A stretch of 64,000 nucleotides of DNA from Marchantia polymorpha subsp. ruderalis. Its lineage: Eukaryota; Streptophyta; Marchantiopsida; Marchantiales; Marchantiaceae. The position numbers and the translations under genes are program-made. Under the pieces are notes generated by a model that was not told where the DNA came from, did no database searches, and saw only the letters and a list, made by a program, of their open reading frames with translations. Positions 33,701-45,841 of the stretch are shown here, piece by piece. The DNA is taken from positions 29,152,501 to 29,216,500 of the forward strand of contig AP031351.1 of NCBI GenBank assembly GCA_037833965.1, in the 5' to 3' direction. The stretch's first letter is position 1; each line of letters opens with the position of its first letter.

Positions 33701-35411
33701 GACCTGGATGAATATCGATAACGTGGCTTAGAAAATGTCAAAAGATTGTTGTACGAACCTATTAAGGAGATGATTTAGAAGAAAGCGTCCAAAAGTTGAT
33801 TTGCCTGAACTCTTAGCTCCGCAAACTCCGACAATGGGAGCGCCAGAACTGAGCTCTGAATAAGAACTTATAGCATTAGCAGCAGTTTCCCAAGACTGCG
33901 GTATAACTGTAGGTTGAAGGGGTGTCTGAGCAACTTTCTGTGCCTTCCTTCGATAATCGTCATCAGAAAATCCCTCGGAGTCATCTGCTTTCTCATCAAC
34001 TTCCATGTCAACCTGATCTTCAAACATCTCACTATCTTTGACTCCATCATCACCATCCTGGCCATCTTTTGATTTGCCAGCTTGAAAGCTTTTTCCAGCT
34101 AACTCATCTCTCTTTCTCTTTTGAATCAAATGTTCCGCATATACATCACGGATGACAGTTTCTCCAGGAATCTCCTGAAAAAAGTCGTAAATGGAGAGAA
34201 GATAAGGAAGAAGGACACCTCTCGAACCTTACGTAGAGACCATTTTCAAAGGTTTGACGGCAGTTTGTACGGGATTAAAGACGATGCAAATTGATGCAGA
34301 TGGAGGAATCTCAGCTCGAATTTTCTGTCAGTTTCGGTAGTGAAAAACTTACAAGTTTAAATGTCCGCTTTGCTGCAGATTCAGGGTCAAAGTCATCAAC
34401 AACCATAGGAGAAACAACATCAACTCCTCGATACGACTTGAACTCCAAAATACAGGCAGTAACACTTCGGTCTGTATTTTTCGAGAATTCAGCAGACTGC
34501 ATAGAACTCATTGTTCCGTCGACATACTGGGACTCTATATTTACAGCCGCCGCGAGTTTCGAATTTGAACACAAAAGAACAGCTACGCCCGGAATCAGGG
34601 AGTAACCATGAACAGAGGCTCGGCCTTGTAAAAGAGTAACCATCGCCCATCCGTCCATCGCAACAGTCTGTTTGGAAACGATTCTTTGAGTAAGCGAATA
34701 AGATGTACCAACTGTACAATCTACGTTCCCGCCTTCTGTTAACCATGAAGCTGGGAGTCAACTCATATGATGTAGATAAAACTTCAATAAAATCAAGAGA
34801 ACAGCAACAACGCTGAAACTACGACAAGTTCCTACCTGCTTCAAATGTAGTCTCACAGTTGCAGTTTCGCCTTCGTAAGTGATAGATCTGCGTGTCAGAA
34901 GCTCTTCCACACGTGAGTTGCAATGTACCAGGCATGGACAATTCAGCTGAGGTCATTATCAAACAAGACCTTCAGTGTTGATATCAGCAGAAGTCACCAT
35001 AATTTGCCTAATCCTTACATATCAAACTGAACATATGTTTCATGAGTTAAAGACACTGAAAGCCTAAAAATTTGGAAGTCTTGGCAGAGAGTTTAATCCG
35101 TTAACTTGCCTTGGACTAAGATCGGGCTCAAGAGCAACCAACTCCTGAAGTGGTCTAGGGTCTTCCTCCACCTCAGAAGATACCGTTTCTTTCTCTTCAG
35201 GTTCGAGCAGTACCGGCTCCTCGAGTAGGGGCTCATCAGTATCTGGAGTCTCTTCAGGAAAGGTATTGACAGTGTGTCCTTGAGCTTTAGTAGACAAACC
35301 GGAAGATTTTCGAGACTTCTTCCGTGAGCCACCCGAACTTAACTTTCGGTGACGTTTTGGACTCTTGGAGAAGAGAGACGGTATACTCATCCCAGATAGT
35401 AAACCCTTCAT
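30709..35411 (-). CDS. NOL9: NOL9/Grc3-type polynucleotide 5'-hydroxyl kinase
   Basis: Twelve coding exons (minus strand): 35411-35106, 34946-34836, 34667-34353, 34174-33759, 33554-33457, 33225-33192, 32908-32733, 32588-32405, 32167-31969, 31442-31328, 31049-30922, 30825-30709. All splice phases agree and give 732 residues, close to the roughly 700 of human NOL9. An N-terminal basic SPKRHRK patch suggests nuclear or nucleolar targeting. Residues 281-317 are strongly acidic. Walker A is GAKSSGKST (363-371), and DTDIGQPEF (391-399) is the signature of the Clp1/Grc3 family. SFFYGDNSPKSDP and INTHGWLKGVGYD follow, as in homologues. The family phosphorylates RNA 5' ends during ITS2 pre-rRNA processing in the nucleolus. 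ATG 35411 is preceded by an in-frame TAG 24 bases upstream. Uncertain points: the first junction uses a weak donor (CAA|GTTAAC), and the last 96-bp intron has no stop and could be read through. Confidence 0.9.
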
Positions 35412-36532
35412 CTTAGCCGCCTTTGAGATTGCTTTGAGGCTCTAAGTGCAGAGAACTGCCGAGACAAGCCGTAAGGTTCTCCTTGACCTCCTACTGAAGT
35501 GACCGAATCATCATCAATCTATTATTTCTAGAATCCACGAGCTTGAAATCTCGAGAGAGGAAGTCTGGCTGTGTGTCCAGCTGATCATATTCCCCATCTA
35601 CAAACCTTAGACTGCTTCGATTGTGAAGCGCTACCAATATTCCCTGGAAAAGTTTTCATCTGAATCAAGTCACACGGGGAGGAATGAGAGTGCTGAACAA
35701 TACACATCAGAATCCGCTAAGATACAGCTAATTGCTCTTCTCCCAAACTTCGAGATGACGCTCTAGCAATCACGTCAGCAACCTGAATAAGATTCATGTT
35801 TTAATCAGCAAAAGTGAAATTATCCCATCCTAATTCCCTGGAGGAACAACTTTCGTACATAAGGTTGTCTTTTAGAAGCCTGCACCCAGCTTAAACCCTG
35901 CGATAAACCCTAGGAGGGCGATCGACAGTAAAGATGAAACTACATTCTCTTCAAAATGCTTAGGCGCTACACAAGATCTCCAATGGCACCAGAAAGTAAG
36001 CTGAGATTCAAGTATCAAAATCCAAAACAGTGTGCTTGGAAAGTCCCGAATCTATGAGGTATAGATACCACTCCCCACCATGTTCAATTAAAGTTAGATA
36101 TAGTTCACAAGAATTTTGACGAAAATATTTTGGTACTGATGCGAGACAAAACTTACGACTAAGCATGCCTGGCGGAGCCGGTAAATTAGTTGACATCTGA
36201 TTTTAAACCTTTACGTCTATAATCAACTGCATAATCTCTCAGAGCCCTGAGCTTCTCAATTCATGTTTTATAAATTCAAAATCCAATAGACAGATGAGCT
36301 ACGAAAAATTGTCGCTAACCAAATTCAACAGACCTAACAAAAATGTGAGAATTCGTCGATGTAAACAAAAATAGACGCATCTGCTGCTTCATACGGCGCG
36401 CAGCACATAGATACTCACCCTCCTCAGAAAAGAGCTGTCAATTCGCCGACCAGAATCACCAGAGTCAGAAAACATCGACAAGGTCTCAAAGTGACGTTCA
36501 TTTGAAAGCTGAAAACCGACGCTTAAATTCAT
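35412..36532 (-). other. Unresolved coding-looking exons upstream of NOL9
   Basis: On the same strand, just upstream of the NOL9 start, several stretches look like exons but I cannot join them confidently. Candidate first exon 36532-36419 starts at ATG, has 38 codons (begins MNLSVGFQLS) and ends at a strong GTGAGT donor. Candidate 36196-36157 follows an AG acceptor and ends at GTAAGT. Candidate 35782 onward begins VADVIARASSRSLGEE after a TTATTCAG acceptor, in phase with the first. Candidate 35643-35491 is open to a TAG. A fifth frame, open from about 35515, ends in a TGA that overlaps the NOL9 ATG as ATGA. These may be a small separate gene, an alternative N-terminus of NOL9, or leader exons with uORFs. 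No family is recognised. Confidence 0.35.
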
Positions 36533-36559
36533 AATCCCGTGGAATGTTGGCGCTGGTCC

Positions 36560-37439
36560 AAATCATCGTCAATGGAGACTCGAAAGGTTTCCTGCTACTG
36601 CGATGCCATGACAGTGGTCAAACAGCTTAATCTCCAACTACGGTTAATTTCCAACCTCAGGTTAAGTTCGTGGCTTTGGTCGCCATTTCAATGAAGTTGG
36701 AGAGGATGCCACGTGTGATCAATGCCTTTTCCGACAAAAATACGTATTTTCGTTTCTGGTAGACATCTCAAAATCCGCTTTATTTCTCCGCATATGGAGC
36801 GAACGTTCTTCAAATGAGAATCGACTTGTTTTTGCATTCTTTCTAACTTCATACAATTTCTTTGAAATATACATATTACTCGCATTCAAATGTTTTATGT
36901 TCACAAATCTTTTATGCTTTATAAATTGATCTGTTTTATCCGTCAATAGTTGCAAATCCCTGGATTGTTGACCTGATATTGTTCGAACTTGCTGCAGCCA
37001 AACCAGGTGCCTCAAGCAGCATGATCTGAACTCAAGACATGGGCCCACCAGCACTGTGGAAGCGCTGGTCTTGGAAACAATATAAAATGCACGAGTTGAC
37101 CATGAACACGGCCTCTTTCTGCAACATACCCGTATTAAATCTACCAGCAGTATGAAACCACAAAGTCCTAGTTATATACTGATTAAACCTTTAATAAAAT
37201 TGAATTTTCACCAGCAAGTACAGTCGTACATGTCTTCGTGTCTCTAGGACTTACAAAACAAGGGCCACACAAATGCCACTATTTTCCCTCGAAATAGCGT
37301 GTAGATTTACCAGAACGACAAAGATACGAACATAAAGTTACACTTGATCTTCAAGAAAAACTCGTGTGGCACCTTAGTTTTAATATATCGATCAAACCAT
37401 AAGTTTGTCCGTAATGCTGTGGTAACTTGTTTTCTATAT
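36560..37439. other. Intergenic DNA upstream of the NOL9 locus
   Basis: No coding frame with family features. It presumably contains the promoter of the minus-strand transcript that enters the NOL9 region, but no TATA element or start can be fixed. Confidence 0.35.
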
Positions 37440-37442
37440 GGT

Positions 37443-37484
<42 letters not shown>

Positions 37485-37485
37485 A
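37440..37485. repeat. TG/TA compound microsatellite
   Basis: (TG)5 followed by about 15 TA units, ending in TACACAAC, so the whole tract is nearly self-complementary. It marks the left edge of a long AT-rich island. Confidence 0.9.
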
Positions 37486-39250
37486 CAGGAACTTCAACAA
37501 TCAGAATTGTAGATTATTGATTGCAATTTATTTTCAATAACTTTATTAGATAATCACAGGATAGATTCATCTTAATATTGAAGTAATAAGGTTTTGAAAA
37601 TTTTCAATAATAGATTATTGAAAAATCTATTGATAATAGATTACGTCATCATTTTATTAATAATTATATTATATATCATTTAAATATTCATTTTCAGCTT
37701 AAAAATTGCATTCAATGAAAAATTTACGTTGTCTTGCTTGCTTAAAGATTGCTTATTAACTTAAAAAACCAAAACAGAGGAATATAAAACAAATTCAAAT
37801 TTCAAAACATAAAATCAAGAAGATATATACATTTTTGGAAAAATCTATAAAAATATTTATTATCATTGGATTTATTCTCACCACTGTTAAGTAATATATT
37901 ACAATTTTTTTAGGTGAGTATAATTTTTTAGATACATTATTTGTAAATAAAAAATAATCTCATTAAAATCTATTTTTTTCACTAAAATTAGCATCCAATT
38001 TTCATCATAGTTTTGCCGACTTAATAAGGCCGATGTAGCAAATGTGAATTTAAATCAGAATTGGAAACATTTGTTAATACATAGAACATAAAAAATAAAA
38101 ATAGTCAAATCATTTTGTGAAGGAATATTTAAAAAATTTTAATCGTAAGATATATTATTTTTTGTAAATTATGGATTTCTATTTCGGGAAAAAAATATTT
38201 TTTTATGACTATGTATATAAAAATATAAATCTTCGACACAAAACACATTAACTTTATATGGTAATTTTCATATAAGTGATATCAAAAAATTCATTTCAAG
38301 TAAATTGATATTTCATTTTTTACTTAAATCAAAAACTTGTGGCGAATGTCAAACACATAGAATGAATTGTGCTATACATCATTAATATTGTACATCAATT
38401 TTGAAACTTGAATCGTCACAAAGGAGATGCATGTAGCCTGCATGTGTTGCTACAAGGTCATTGTTTGTTTATCTCAATAATCCTTTTTTATTTAAAAAAA
38501 ATGTTAGATTGAAAGAGTTGAAACTGTCTTTGAACAAATTAGGGTTTTTGAATGAAAAAATAATAATTACAATTTCTAAATTTTACAATATATCTCATTT
38601 TGTTTTTTTAAAACTACTTGTTGTTTAAACTGAACTATGGGACAATTTTAAAAGAACCATTTTTTGTCCAAAAACCTTCTTTACAAAATCTGATATTATG
38701 TCTTCAGATTGAACGCTAATGAAGACCATACAATTGATAACAAGCGAGAATGTGAAATAATGAAGTTTTAAAAATCGGAAGGTTAAAAAAACATGATGTT
38801 TAAAAATTTTGAATTTTTTTTGGAATTTGATATAAAATTGTTAAAAAATACTTTGATTTGTAATTAAGCATTTGTCTTATTATTCTCTGGGAATATAATC
38901 TTGTGAAGACAGGTTTGATCTAAATTATATTACATTTTCTAAAAATTTTGGATAAGTTAAAATAGTTCATAAGAAATATGCAATTCTTGTGGTGATGCTT
39001 GTCAAGCTAATTATGATTTCAATCAGACTAAATAGCTGATTATAGTTCATTTATAATGTTGAAAACGATAAATTTATATCTACTGTAGAACTTCCCTAAA
39101 GCAATACTACCTTAATTGATAAACTGCTAATTATTTTTGGTCCCAACCACGTCCCCATATTGGAATAGATAAACCTTTGTAATCTTCTAAACTTGATCTG
39201 GTCCCACAACTTTCGTAAATTGATATAACCTACATAGTTGCTATTTAAAC
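37486..39250. other. AT-rich island between NOL9 and SYS1
   Basis: About 1.8 kb is dominated by A and T, with long A-runs and T-runs and no frame above about 50 codons on either strand. It contrasts sharply with the GC-richer DNA on both sides. It could be a decayed transposable element, a scaffold-attachment-type sequence or an old organellar insertion. No terminal repeats or organellar genes could be recognised to choose between these. Confidence 0.5.
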
Positions 39251-40836
39251 TGGGGCAAAGTAGCTCTAAATCCTCTTCTGTACCGTTTGGCGAGCCCTAA
39301 TCTTGATACTCCTCTGCAGCAGGATTCTCATGATGTGGTACTCTGTATCCAACTCCTGCATCCAAAAGTTTTCAAGCGCCTGAAATCGAATAAGAATATT
39401 TGTTCATTTGTACTAATCAGTGTAAATTCTAGTAATTAGTTTTGTGATACGTTTAGTTCGTAGAGCTTAAAGTATTAAAAGTTGACAGAGTGCTGGAAAT
39501 ATTCATTTGCGGGTTGTGGTTTTTAATCACTGAAAGATGTACAGTAGAGATACTATGAATGTACTACGTATTCATGGAAAAGTATGCAGAGCCCGCGTAC
39601 AGAGCCGGACGTGTTTACAACAGCTCGTAGATCCAGACGGCCGCACAGAGACCTAACACGGCGGCCTTCGTTGTGCCGAATTAGAGGTGGCAGCTTCGTG
39701 GGACAGAATGGCGGGTTGAGTAAGGAAGCCCGCGATGGAAACCCCTGGTTTTCTGACTCGGGTTAAGCATTTGGTGGGTCAAGGGAAGGTTTTTTGTCTC
39801 TTGTGTCTTCAGTCCGAGCTTCTTCAGTGTCTCCGTTTGCGTTGGAGGTGTCTGTCTGGCCGTGGTGTGGGTGGCTATGGTAGACAGCACATGAGTCGAA
39901 CAACAGCACGAGCTCCACGGGATCGGCAATAGTGGAGAAGTGTGCCGCGGGATGAAACGAAACTCAAACCAATTTGTCGATCGATAGATCGATCGCGCTA
40001 CACTTTCTGCCAACTCTCGATCCCCACATTGCTCTCTGCATCGCATTACGGTTTTTTGCGTTGCGCTGTTTAGCTTTGCCAGCGGAAGCACGAGAGGCGA
40101 TTGATCGTTTGTTAGGGGTAGATCTCTCGTGCAGGATTTCCGCTGGTTGGTATATCACAAACTTCGAACCTGCTATTAGAAGTGGTTCGCCCCTGGTCGG
40201 CGATCAGGTCTTTTGCCGTGCGACGTCTGCAGTGAGTGAGCGAGGGCAGCGGTGTCTGCGTCTGTATGTACCTGGATTTGTCCAGCACGGATTCGTCAGT
40301 TCACGGAAAATATATTTGAACTGTATGGCGACGAGATCGTTAGCGGATTTGCGCGGAGCTCGTGGAGGGCGCAGTTTGGAATTTTAATCACGGACTTGAC
40401 ATTGAGCTGATTTTGGGACAAGGCGTTCTCATCTGTTGTTGTGACTTAGGGTTCCTGGAAGTCTTCGATTTATGGTTCCGTGCCGTAGCCGTTCAATTTG
40501 GAGAGGTTGTGCAGCAAGAAAAATTTGTTCGCTACGAACATTAGCAGGGTACCAGTAAGATGTTCCAGATTCATCTCTGTCAAAAATCGAGCCTTCTTGG
40601 CTCCCATCCAACTCGTGGGAGTAAGGGCAGTAACAATTGAGCGTTCCAGACTAAAGGTATTCGTTCCCTTTTGGGACCAGGAAGGCAAAGTGGCAGGCAA
40701 TACGGGAGACGTTAGGATAGGAGGGTTTCTGGAGTTTTCGGGAAGTTTTACGACGGACGTAAAAAGCCGGAGGCGTGGATCACGACCTCTTGGCTTCGGT
40801 TCTGTTGAGGAGGCTATCCGGAAGAGGGTTAGCGCA
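39251..40836 (+). promoter_or_regulatory. Upstream and leader region of SYS1
   Basis: A CTATTTAAAC TATA-like element lies near 39241-39250, where composition switches from AT-rich to GC-rich. From 39580 the DNA resembles a leader (CG-rich, GATC repeats at 39979-39998) but contains many ATGs, so a leader intron or a later transcription start is likely. The SYS1 frame is open back to about 40498 but contains no ATG before 40837, which supports the conserved start. Confidence 0.35.
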
Positions 40837-41681
40837 ATGTTCTACGGGGCGACAATTTGGGATCCCTGGTTGATAGTGGGGCAAATTGTATGCATTCAGT
40901 GCCTTTATTACCTTAGTCTTGGGTTACTTCTGTCATTGTTCGTGGGCACTCAAGTGCCCAGATTCACCCTCAATTACTTTTTCAACTATTCGCACCTCTC
41001 GGCATCATCTTTTGTAGGATGGTGCACAATTGGTGCCTACTTTATGAACTCTCTCGCAGGGTGAGCTGAGTTTCCGCTTTGAATTCTCACCTCCCTTCAT
41101 TTTATTTTCGTGATGTTATTTTTGGGACAAGTAGTTTATATTCAAAGTTTGAGATCGAGGTTGATTGGCGACAATTTACTGTATAGTGATATGTTACAAA
41201 ATATTCTGGAAATGAGGGAAAGATTGAGATTTTGAATCAGCGGGAAGCTAAGGTGGTCCTTGCCATATTTGAAAGACTTTAGGCTTTGTAGGGATGAGCT
41301 TAGTACGTAGTAGCTTAAATTCCATTTAACATTGGATTCACTGATGCTAAAGTTTTTTTGGAAAAGTCTCAGCTTCAGCTTTGGCATCGTGTTGGACAAT
41401 AAGCTGACCATGCGGTTCTTTTGGTTTGGTTTATATTTCGCAGAGCCGGGTACCTTTTGGTTCTCATTGAGAGGGCAAAAAAATGTCTAGACTTCAGTGC
41501 CACTCTGTATATTATTCATCTCTTTTTCTGTCTTGTATATGGCGGCTTTCCCACCACAATTACCTGGTGGATCGTGAATGGTTGTTGTTTGGTTATAACA
41601 GCAGTCCTGGGTGAGTGGCTGTGCATGAGACGTGAGTTGAAAGACATCCCAATACGAAGTACACGACTAGGTATGTCCTAA
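40837..41681 (+). CDS. SYS1: SYS1 homologue, Golgi integral membrane protein
   Basis: Two coding exons, 40837-41060 and 41444-41681, joined across a 383-bp GT-AG intron within the codon for Gly75, give 153 residues. That matches the usual SYS1 length of about 150. The protein starts MFYGATIWDPWLIVGQIVC, as in plant and animal homologues, and contains four hydrophobic segments (about 10-35, 55-78, 90-115 and 118-135). The conserved ERAKKCLDFSATLYIIHL block follows the junction, and TTITWWIVN lies before the last segment. SYS1 is known to recruit the Arl3/ARFRP1-type GTPase to the trans-Golgi and to support vesicle traffic. ATG 40837 is the first ATG in frame and matches the family start. The C-terminal tail is hydrophilic and faces the cytosol by family knowledge. 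No truncation is visible. Confidence 0.95.
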
Positions 41682-41842
41682 TACGACCATCCTTGTGTCT
41701 TTTTAGTTTATGGACTATTGTGCCTAAAAGACCTTTGTATATTTTTATGAACATCTTACACAAGCGACACTTCCAGGTTCTTCTCTGTGGGTCTTTCATG
41801 TTTTTTTTGACCGCATTGTGCTGATTGAGTCCTAGTTGCCTC

Positions 41843-41848
41843 AATAAA
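41843..41848 (+). terminator. AATAAA poly(A) signal after SYS1
   Basis: A perfect AATAAA lies about 160 bases after the SYS1 stop, in T-rich DNA. This is a plausible near-upstream polyadenylation element. The cleavage site is not defined. Confidence 0.45.
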
Positions 41849-44800
41849 TATCTAGCAGTTCTAACATATAGAAGGATCGCCAAGAGAGAAAATTTCACAC
41901 GCATCTGCAAGATGTTTGAGTGTCCAATAAGGAAAAGCTTAGATATTGTCGGTTGTTAGAACGTCGTCTCAATTCAGAATGAAATGTGACGAAATATTGT
42001 CTCTCGATTGAAGCTTATTTTACAAGTTGGCATAGTCGCCGTGCTCACCCTTCACGGTTTGCTGAATGTCTTGTACTTTGGCAAAGTTGATTGTCTAAGT
42101 ATGTGCTAAAGGTAGTAATCCATACGCGAAGCTCAACGACGAGATGTCAGTAAAAGTGGAAGCAGGATGTATCTGTCCTAACTTTCTGCTGACCTTAGAG
42201 ACGAGAGAAGTCTTTTACTGTTACAATGGCAACCTTTGATTGGTGATTCAGTTTACCAAACTACCATCAGTATCTGTCTATCGTAGTTTATCTGGGATTT
42301 GTCCTCCATCTCTCAAGTCTTGCATAAATCTATATTATTTTCTCACCAATAAAAGGGTAAGAGCTTATTAATACCAGGTTCTTGTACTGTTTCTTCCTTC
42401 TTCACCGATTTTCTAGCAAGTAACAAGCACATTGATCATAACCATATCCAAGCTGCTAGCAGATGGATTTTTATATACTCTTACGTTTCGTTCAAGAATT
42501 TGCTGCCGTTTGAAGGAGCTTATATAACCTGAAGACTGAAGTAGGTCCTTGTCAAGGTATTAGAGTTGAAAGCCTAGTGGTGTTGCAAGCCTCATCGGCA
42601 CCTTAAATTTGACTCATTTCAATTAAAAGCAAGTACTCTAGATGGAAGTGACTTGTTAGTAGCCATGGTCTTCAAAGATGTCCATCGCTACAAGCAGAAA
42701 CTGTTGTTCAAGAAATGAAAGAAAGATGATCGTGTCTTCCAGGAGCGTATCAGCTTTTACGCTGAGGTTTCCTTTATGCTAACTCTCAAGATCCCCAATT
42801 CCTTGAACTGTAAAATATACTCAGAAGGTTACGTTTTCTCGGCTTTGATTTTTTTTCAATACTCCGGATGCCCAGTATTATTTTGTTTTTCCCCTCGAAA
42901 GTCATCCTTTCATATCGAGAAGTATCATCTCGAATACTATATGGTTTGATCTCTCTTCATTCCTTTATTTCACCCAGGGAGATGGAAGTGTTGTAAGCCT
43001 GTTCCGGGAAGGAATGTGCTGTCCTTTCTTCATCTTTATTTCTTCTTTTCTCACCCTTGATTCCGAGCGGGACAGTCATTGGTGAAGTCGAAGGCGACTA
43101 AGGTTTCTACCAGTTCCCAGAATTATGGCAATTGCAGCTGGTTCGTTGTGCTCTTTCTCTATATAAGATGCCACATGTTAAACACAATCATATATGGATT
43201 CTACTTTTAATGTTTCCACTCGGTATACAGACTCTTTTAATGACAATTGCCTGCTCTTGCTGGCTGTATAGTCTGAGTTCAATCTTTTTGTCTAAATATT
43301 AATTAATTCTTGTGTTAAGCTTTTGCTGACCATGCTAACTGTGTCGCGTGACAAAACAACTGTATCCATTTACTGCTCGTCTTATCTTGTATGGCTGTTG
43401 TAAGCTGAAAACTTAATGTTGGGTAGTTTGCAAACCCGATATCGGTGAAATGGTGAAGCTCAGAAGAGACGAGTCTATTTCTCTCGTGTTTTTGTGGACG
43501 TGCTCGACGCATCGACTCAAATACCTAACATGGGGATTTTTGTCTTGCAGATGTCTGAATTGGTGGCTTTCCTTACATCTCGGAAGGATCAAGGTTTTCA
43601 CATAAAATTTGCCAAGGAGTTTGGAGATCCACATCTCATACAAACGTAGGATTTTAATTTGCTCGTGGATTCATCCTCTCTTTTGGCTTCATGTAGGACT
43701 TGGTTATTTAAAATTGATAGTTCTCTCAAAATTCAGTTAAGCTCCTGAGATCCCTTTTACATGGAGATGTGTGCCTTGATTATATGTACCATGGTTAAGT
43801 TGTCAAATTCAATGGAAACGCAAATCTCTCGTTGAGATCTGCTGGGGAGTAGCTAACAGTTCATTCATTCATTTATACCCCTTTTCTTGACCGATGCAGT
43901 TCTTATCGTTGTCTTTTGTCCTCTCTATTCCGTATCGGCCGCTGATGACTCGGACTTGTCGTCAATTAGTTTGTGAATAAAATTTAGAAGTAGGTTTTTG
44001 TAAACCAGAGCTGAAATTGAAAGGAGTCCACTTGTAGTAGTGAGTAATTCGAATGTCCACGGATGCATGAGCCAGTGCTCAAGCCTTAGAAGTTCACATA
44101 CCGGATCAATAACAAATGCTTTAGGTATCTTGGTTGGAGAGAAGTGAATCTTATCGAACCAGCTAAGCTTGTCGTGTCGGGCTTGGACTGCTCCTTTGAA
44201 TGTGTGTAGGTGGGCCCATGTCTTCAGCCATGTTTTCCGATTGATTCGATTTTCAGAGTTGGTCCCACGACATTTGTACATCCAAAAGAGCAAAATTGAT
44301 GTCATAAGACTTGTGGGAGAGCGTTTTGACTCAGTGTTTTCATTTCACCAACTTGCTTATTGTATTCCTCTGGTCTACGCGAATGCGCACGCTTGTAGGG
44401 TGGATCTTTTACCCGAAACACCGATGTGCAGACCATTGACTTCCCTATGCAAGCTTGCTGCAAGTGGTCAGACGATGTTTCATGTTAGTCTGGTATTGGA
44501 GTAATGCAAGGCTTGACTTTCGTCAATATCTTCAAGAGAATCTAGCTTGATGTGGACATGTCCTGTTGTGATACGCTTCATCGTCTGTGGATAAAGACGC
44601 AGATTTTACCCCGTGCATGATGACAAATGTTTCTTGGGAGATGGACCAGTTGACGTTGAAAGGTTGCTAGCATAGGAGCGTTCGTTAACACTACAATAAG
44701 ACGCGCGTTTTTACGAAAGAGTCGGATGGAAGAGGCTAGCACAGAGGTACCCAAGATAGAGGTGAAGAAAACCATTGTCTAGGCTGTTTGACTCTTCCAT

Positions 44801-45806
44801 TCCGTCAATCTTGGTCCATGGTAGTGCGAGACTGGCATCTCTATCCTCTTGCATTGGCGCATGACTTCTAGGAGGAGGGTTTGCGTCGTGGAGGTTGGTG
44901 GCGAAATTTTTTATTGTTTTCTCGTCTTGTGCTTCATTATCTCTTCCGGATGTCTGAATTTCGTAGACATGGTGTTATAGCTTTGTCTTGGGGTCCCGTT
45001 CAGTGTCCATTTGTCCAATGTGATGTGTTGCAATGAGTCGGTGGAGACTGGCAATCCCAATCTAGGACCCTTATGCCATCAATCATGGATCAAATCTAGT
45101 GGGTCGCTCCTTTTGACGGACGAAGTTACAGGTTTAAAACAGCAATAGTTTATACCCCACCTGTGATATGTGTGAAGTCTGTTGAACGTCAGCTGGTAGT
45201 CTTCATAGAATAGAATTGTGGCGATGCGAAAACCAGGGCCATAGCAGGTGACAGAGGATGACAATCTGGCGTGTCACGGGAATCTTCCACTTTCTATGCC
45301 CATTGGAGATTCTGCGTAAAACGCACAACGCATGAGTCAAGTTACGTACAGTCATGTTCAACCACGCGTCTCTATCAAGGAACACAATGTGCAGTGACTC
45401 AAGAGGGTCGTTGGTCGTATGACGAAATTGCAGTCGATCTTTTGAGCACGTCGTGACTACTTGCATAGTTGACAGGGTTGGACAGATGGTTCGTGTTCAT
45501 TGTAAGCAATTGTAGATATTCTGGAGACCGGCTACGGAATCCTCAAGGTACATCAAGCTCGATAAGTCGAATTTGCGTTGCGAAGAACCGTGAAAGGTTC
45601 AAACCCACCACTAACGTTTCCTTCCAACCTAGCAGAGAACATATATCAAACCGAGTACAGCAGTTACCTGGTTTTCTCCGTCAGGCGTCTAAGGCATCCA
45701 AGGATGAGACCAATGGATAGGATGCGGCTAAATCCATTACCATCCATATATATATTGATTACGTTTTAATGCATTACGAATCAATATGTGTGTATGAATG
45801 AGCTTA

Positions 45807-45810
<4 letters not shown>
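41849..45810. other. Intergenic region, one unassigned frame
   Basis: No recognised gene. A 126-codon minus-strand frame (43925-44305) and shorter minus-strand frames to 45466 have a mixed hydrophobic composition, but they are interrupted by stops and show no catalytic motif of a transposase or reverse transcriptase. A short plus-strand stretch (43551-43649) begins with ATG after a TTGCAG acceptor-like site and could be an isolated exon. None of these can be assigned. Confidence 0.35.

Positions 45811-45838
<28 letters not shown>
45811..45838. repeat. (AT)n microsatellite
   Basis: Fourteen AT units in an AT-rich setting. Confidence 0.95.

Positions 45839-45841
<3 letters not shown>

Noticed and set aside
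35041..35085. Extra NOL9 exon reading LSVSLTHETYVQFD
   Set aside because: Splice-like sites flank it, but every combination I tried puts a stop at the next junction, or needs an intron of about 46-54 bp. A single 159-bp intron keeps the frame.
40498..40836. 113-residue N-terminal extension of SYS1
   Set aside because: The frame is open but contains no ATG before 40837. The residue order at 40837 matches the conserved SYS1 start, so the extension would need non-ATG initiation.
43925..45466. Retrotransposon or transposase gene on the minus strand
   Set aside because: Frames are interrupted by stops, and no reverse transcriptase, integrase DDE or zinc-knuckle motif is visible. There are also no flanking long terminal repeats that I could detect.
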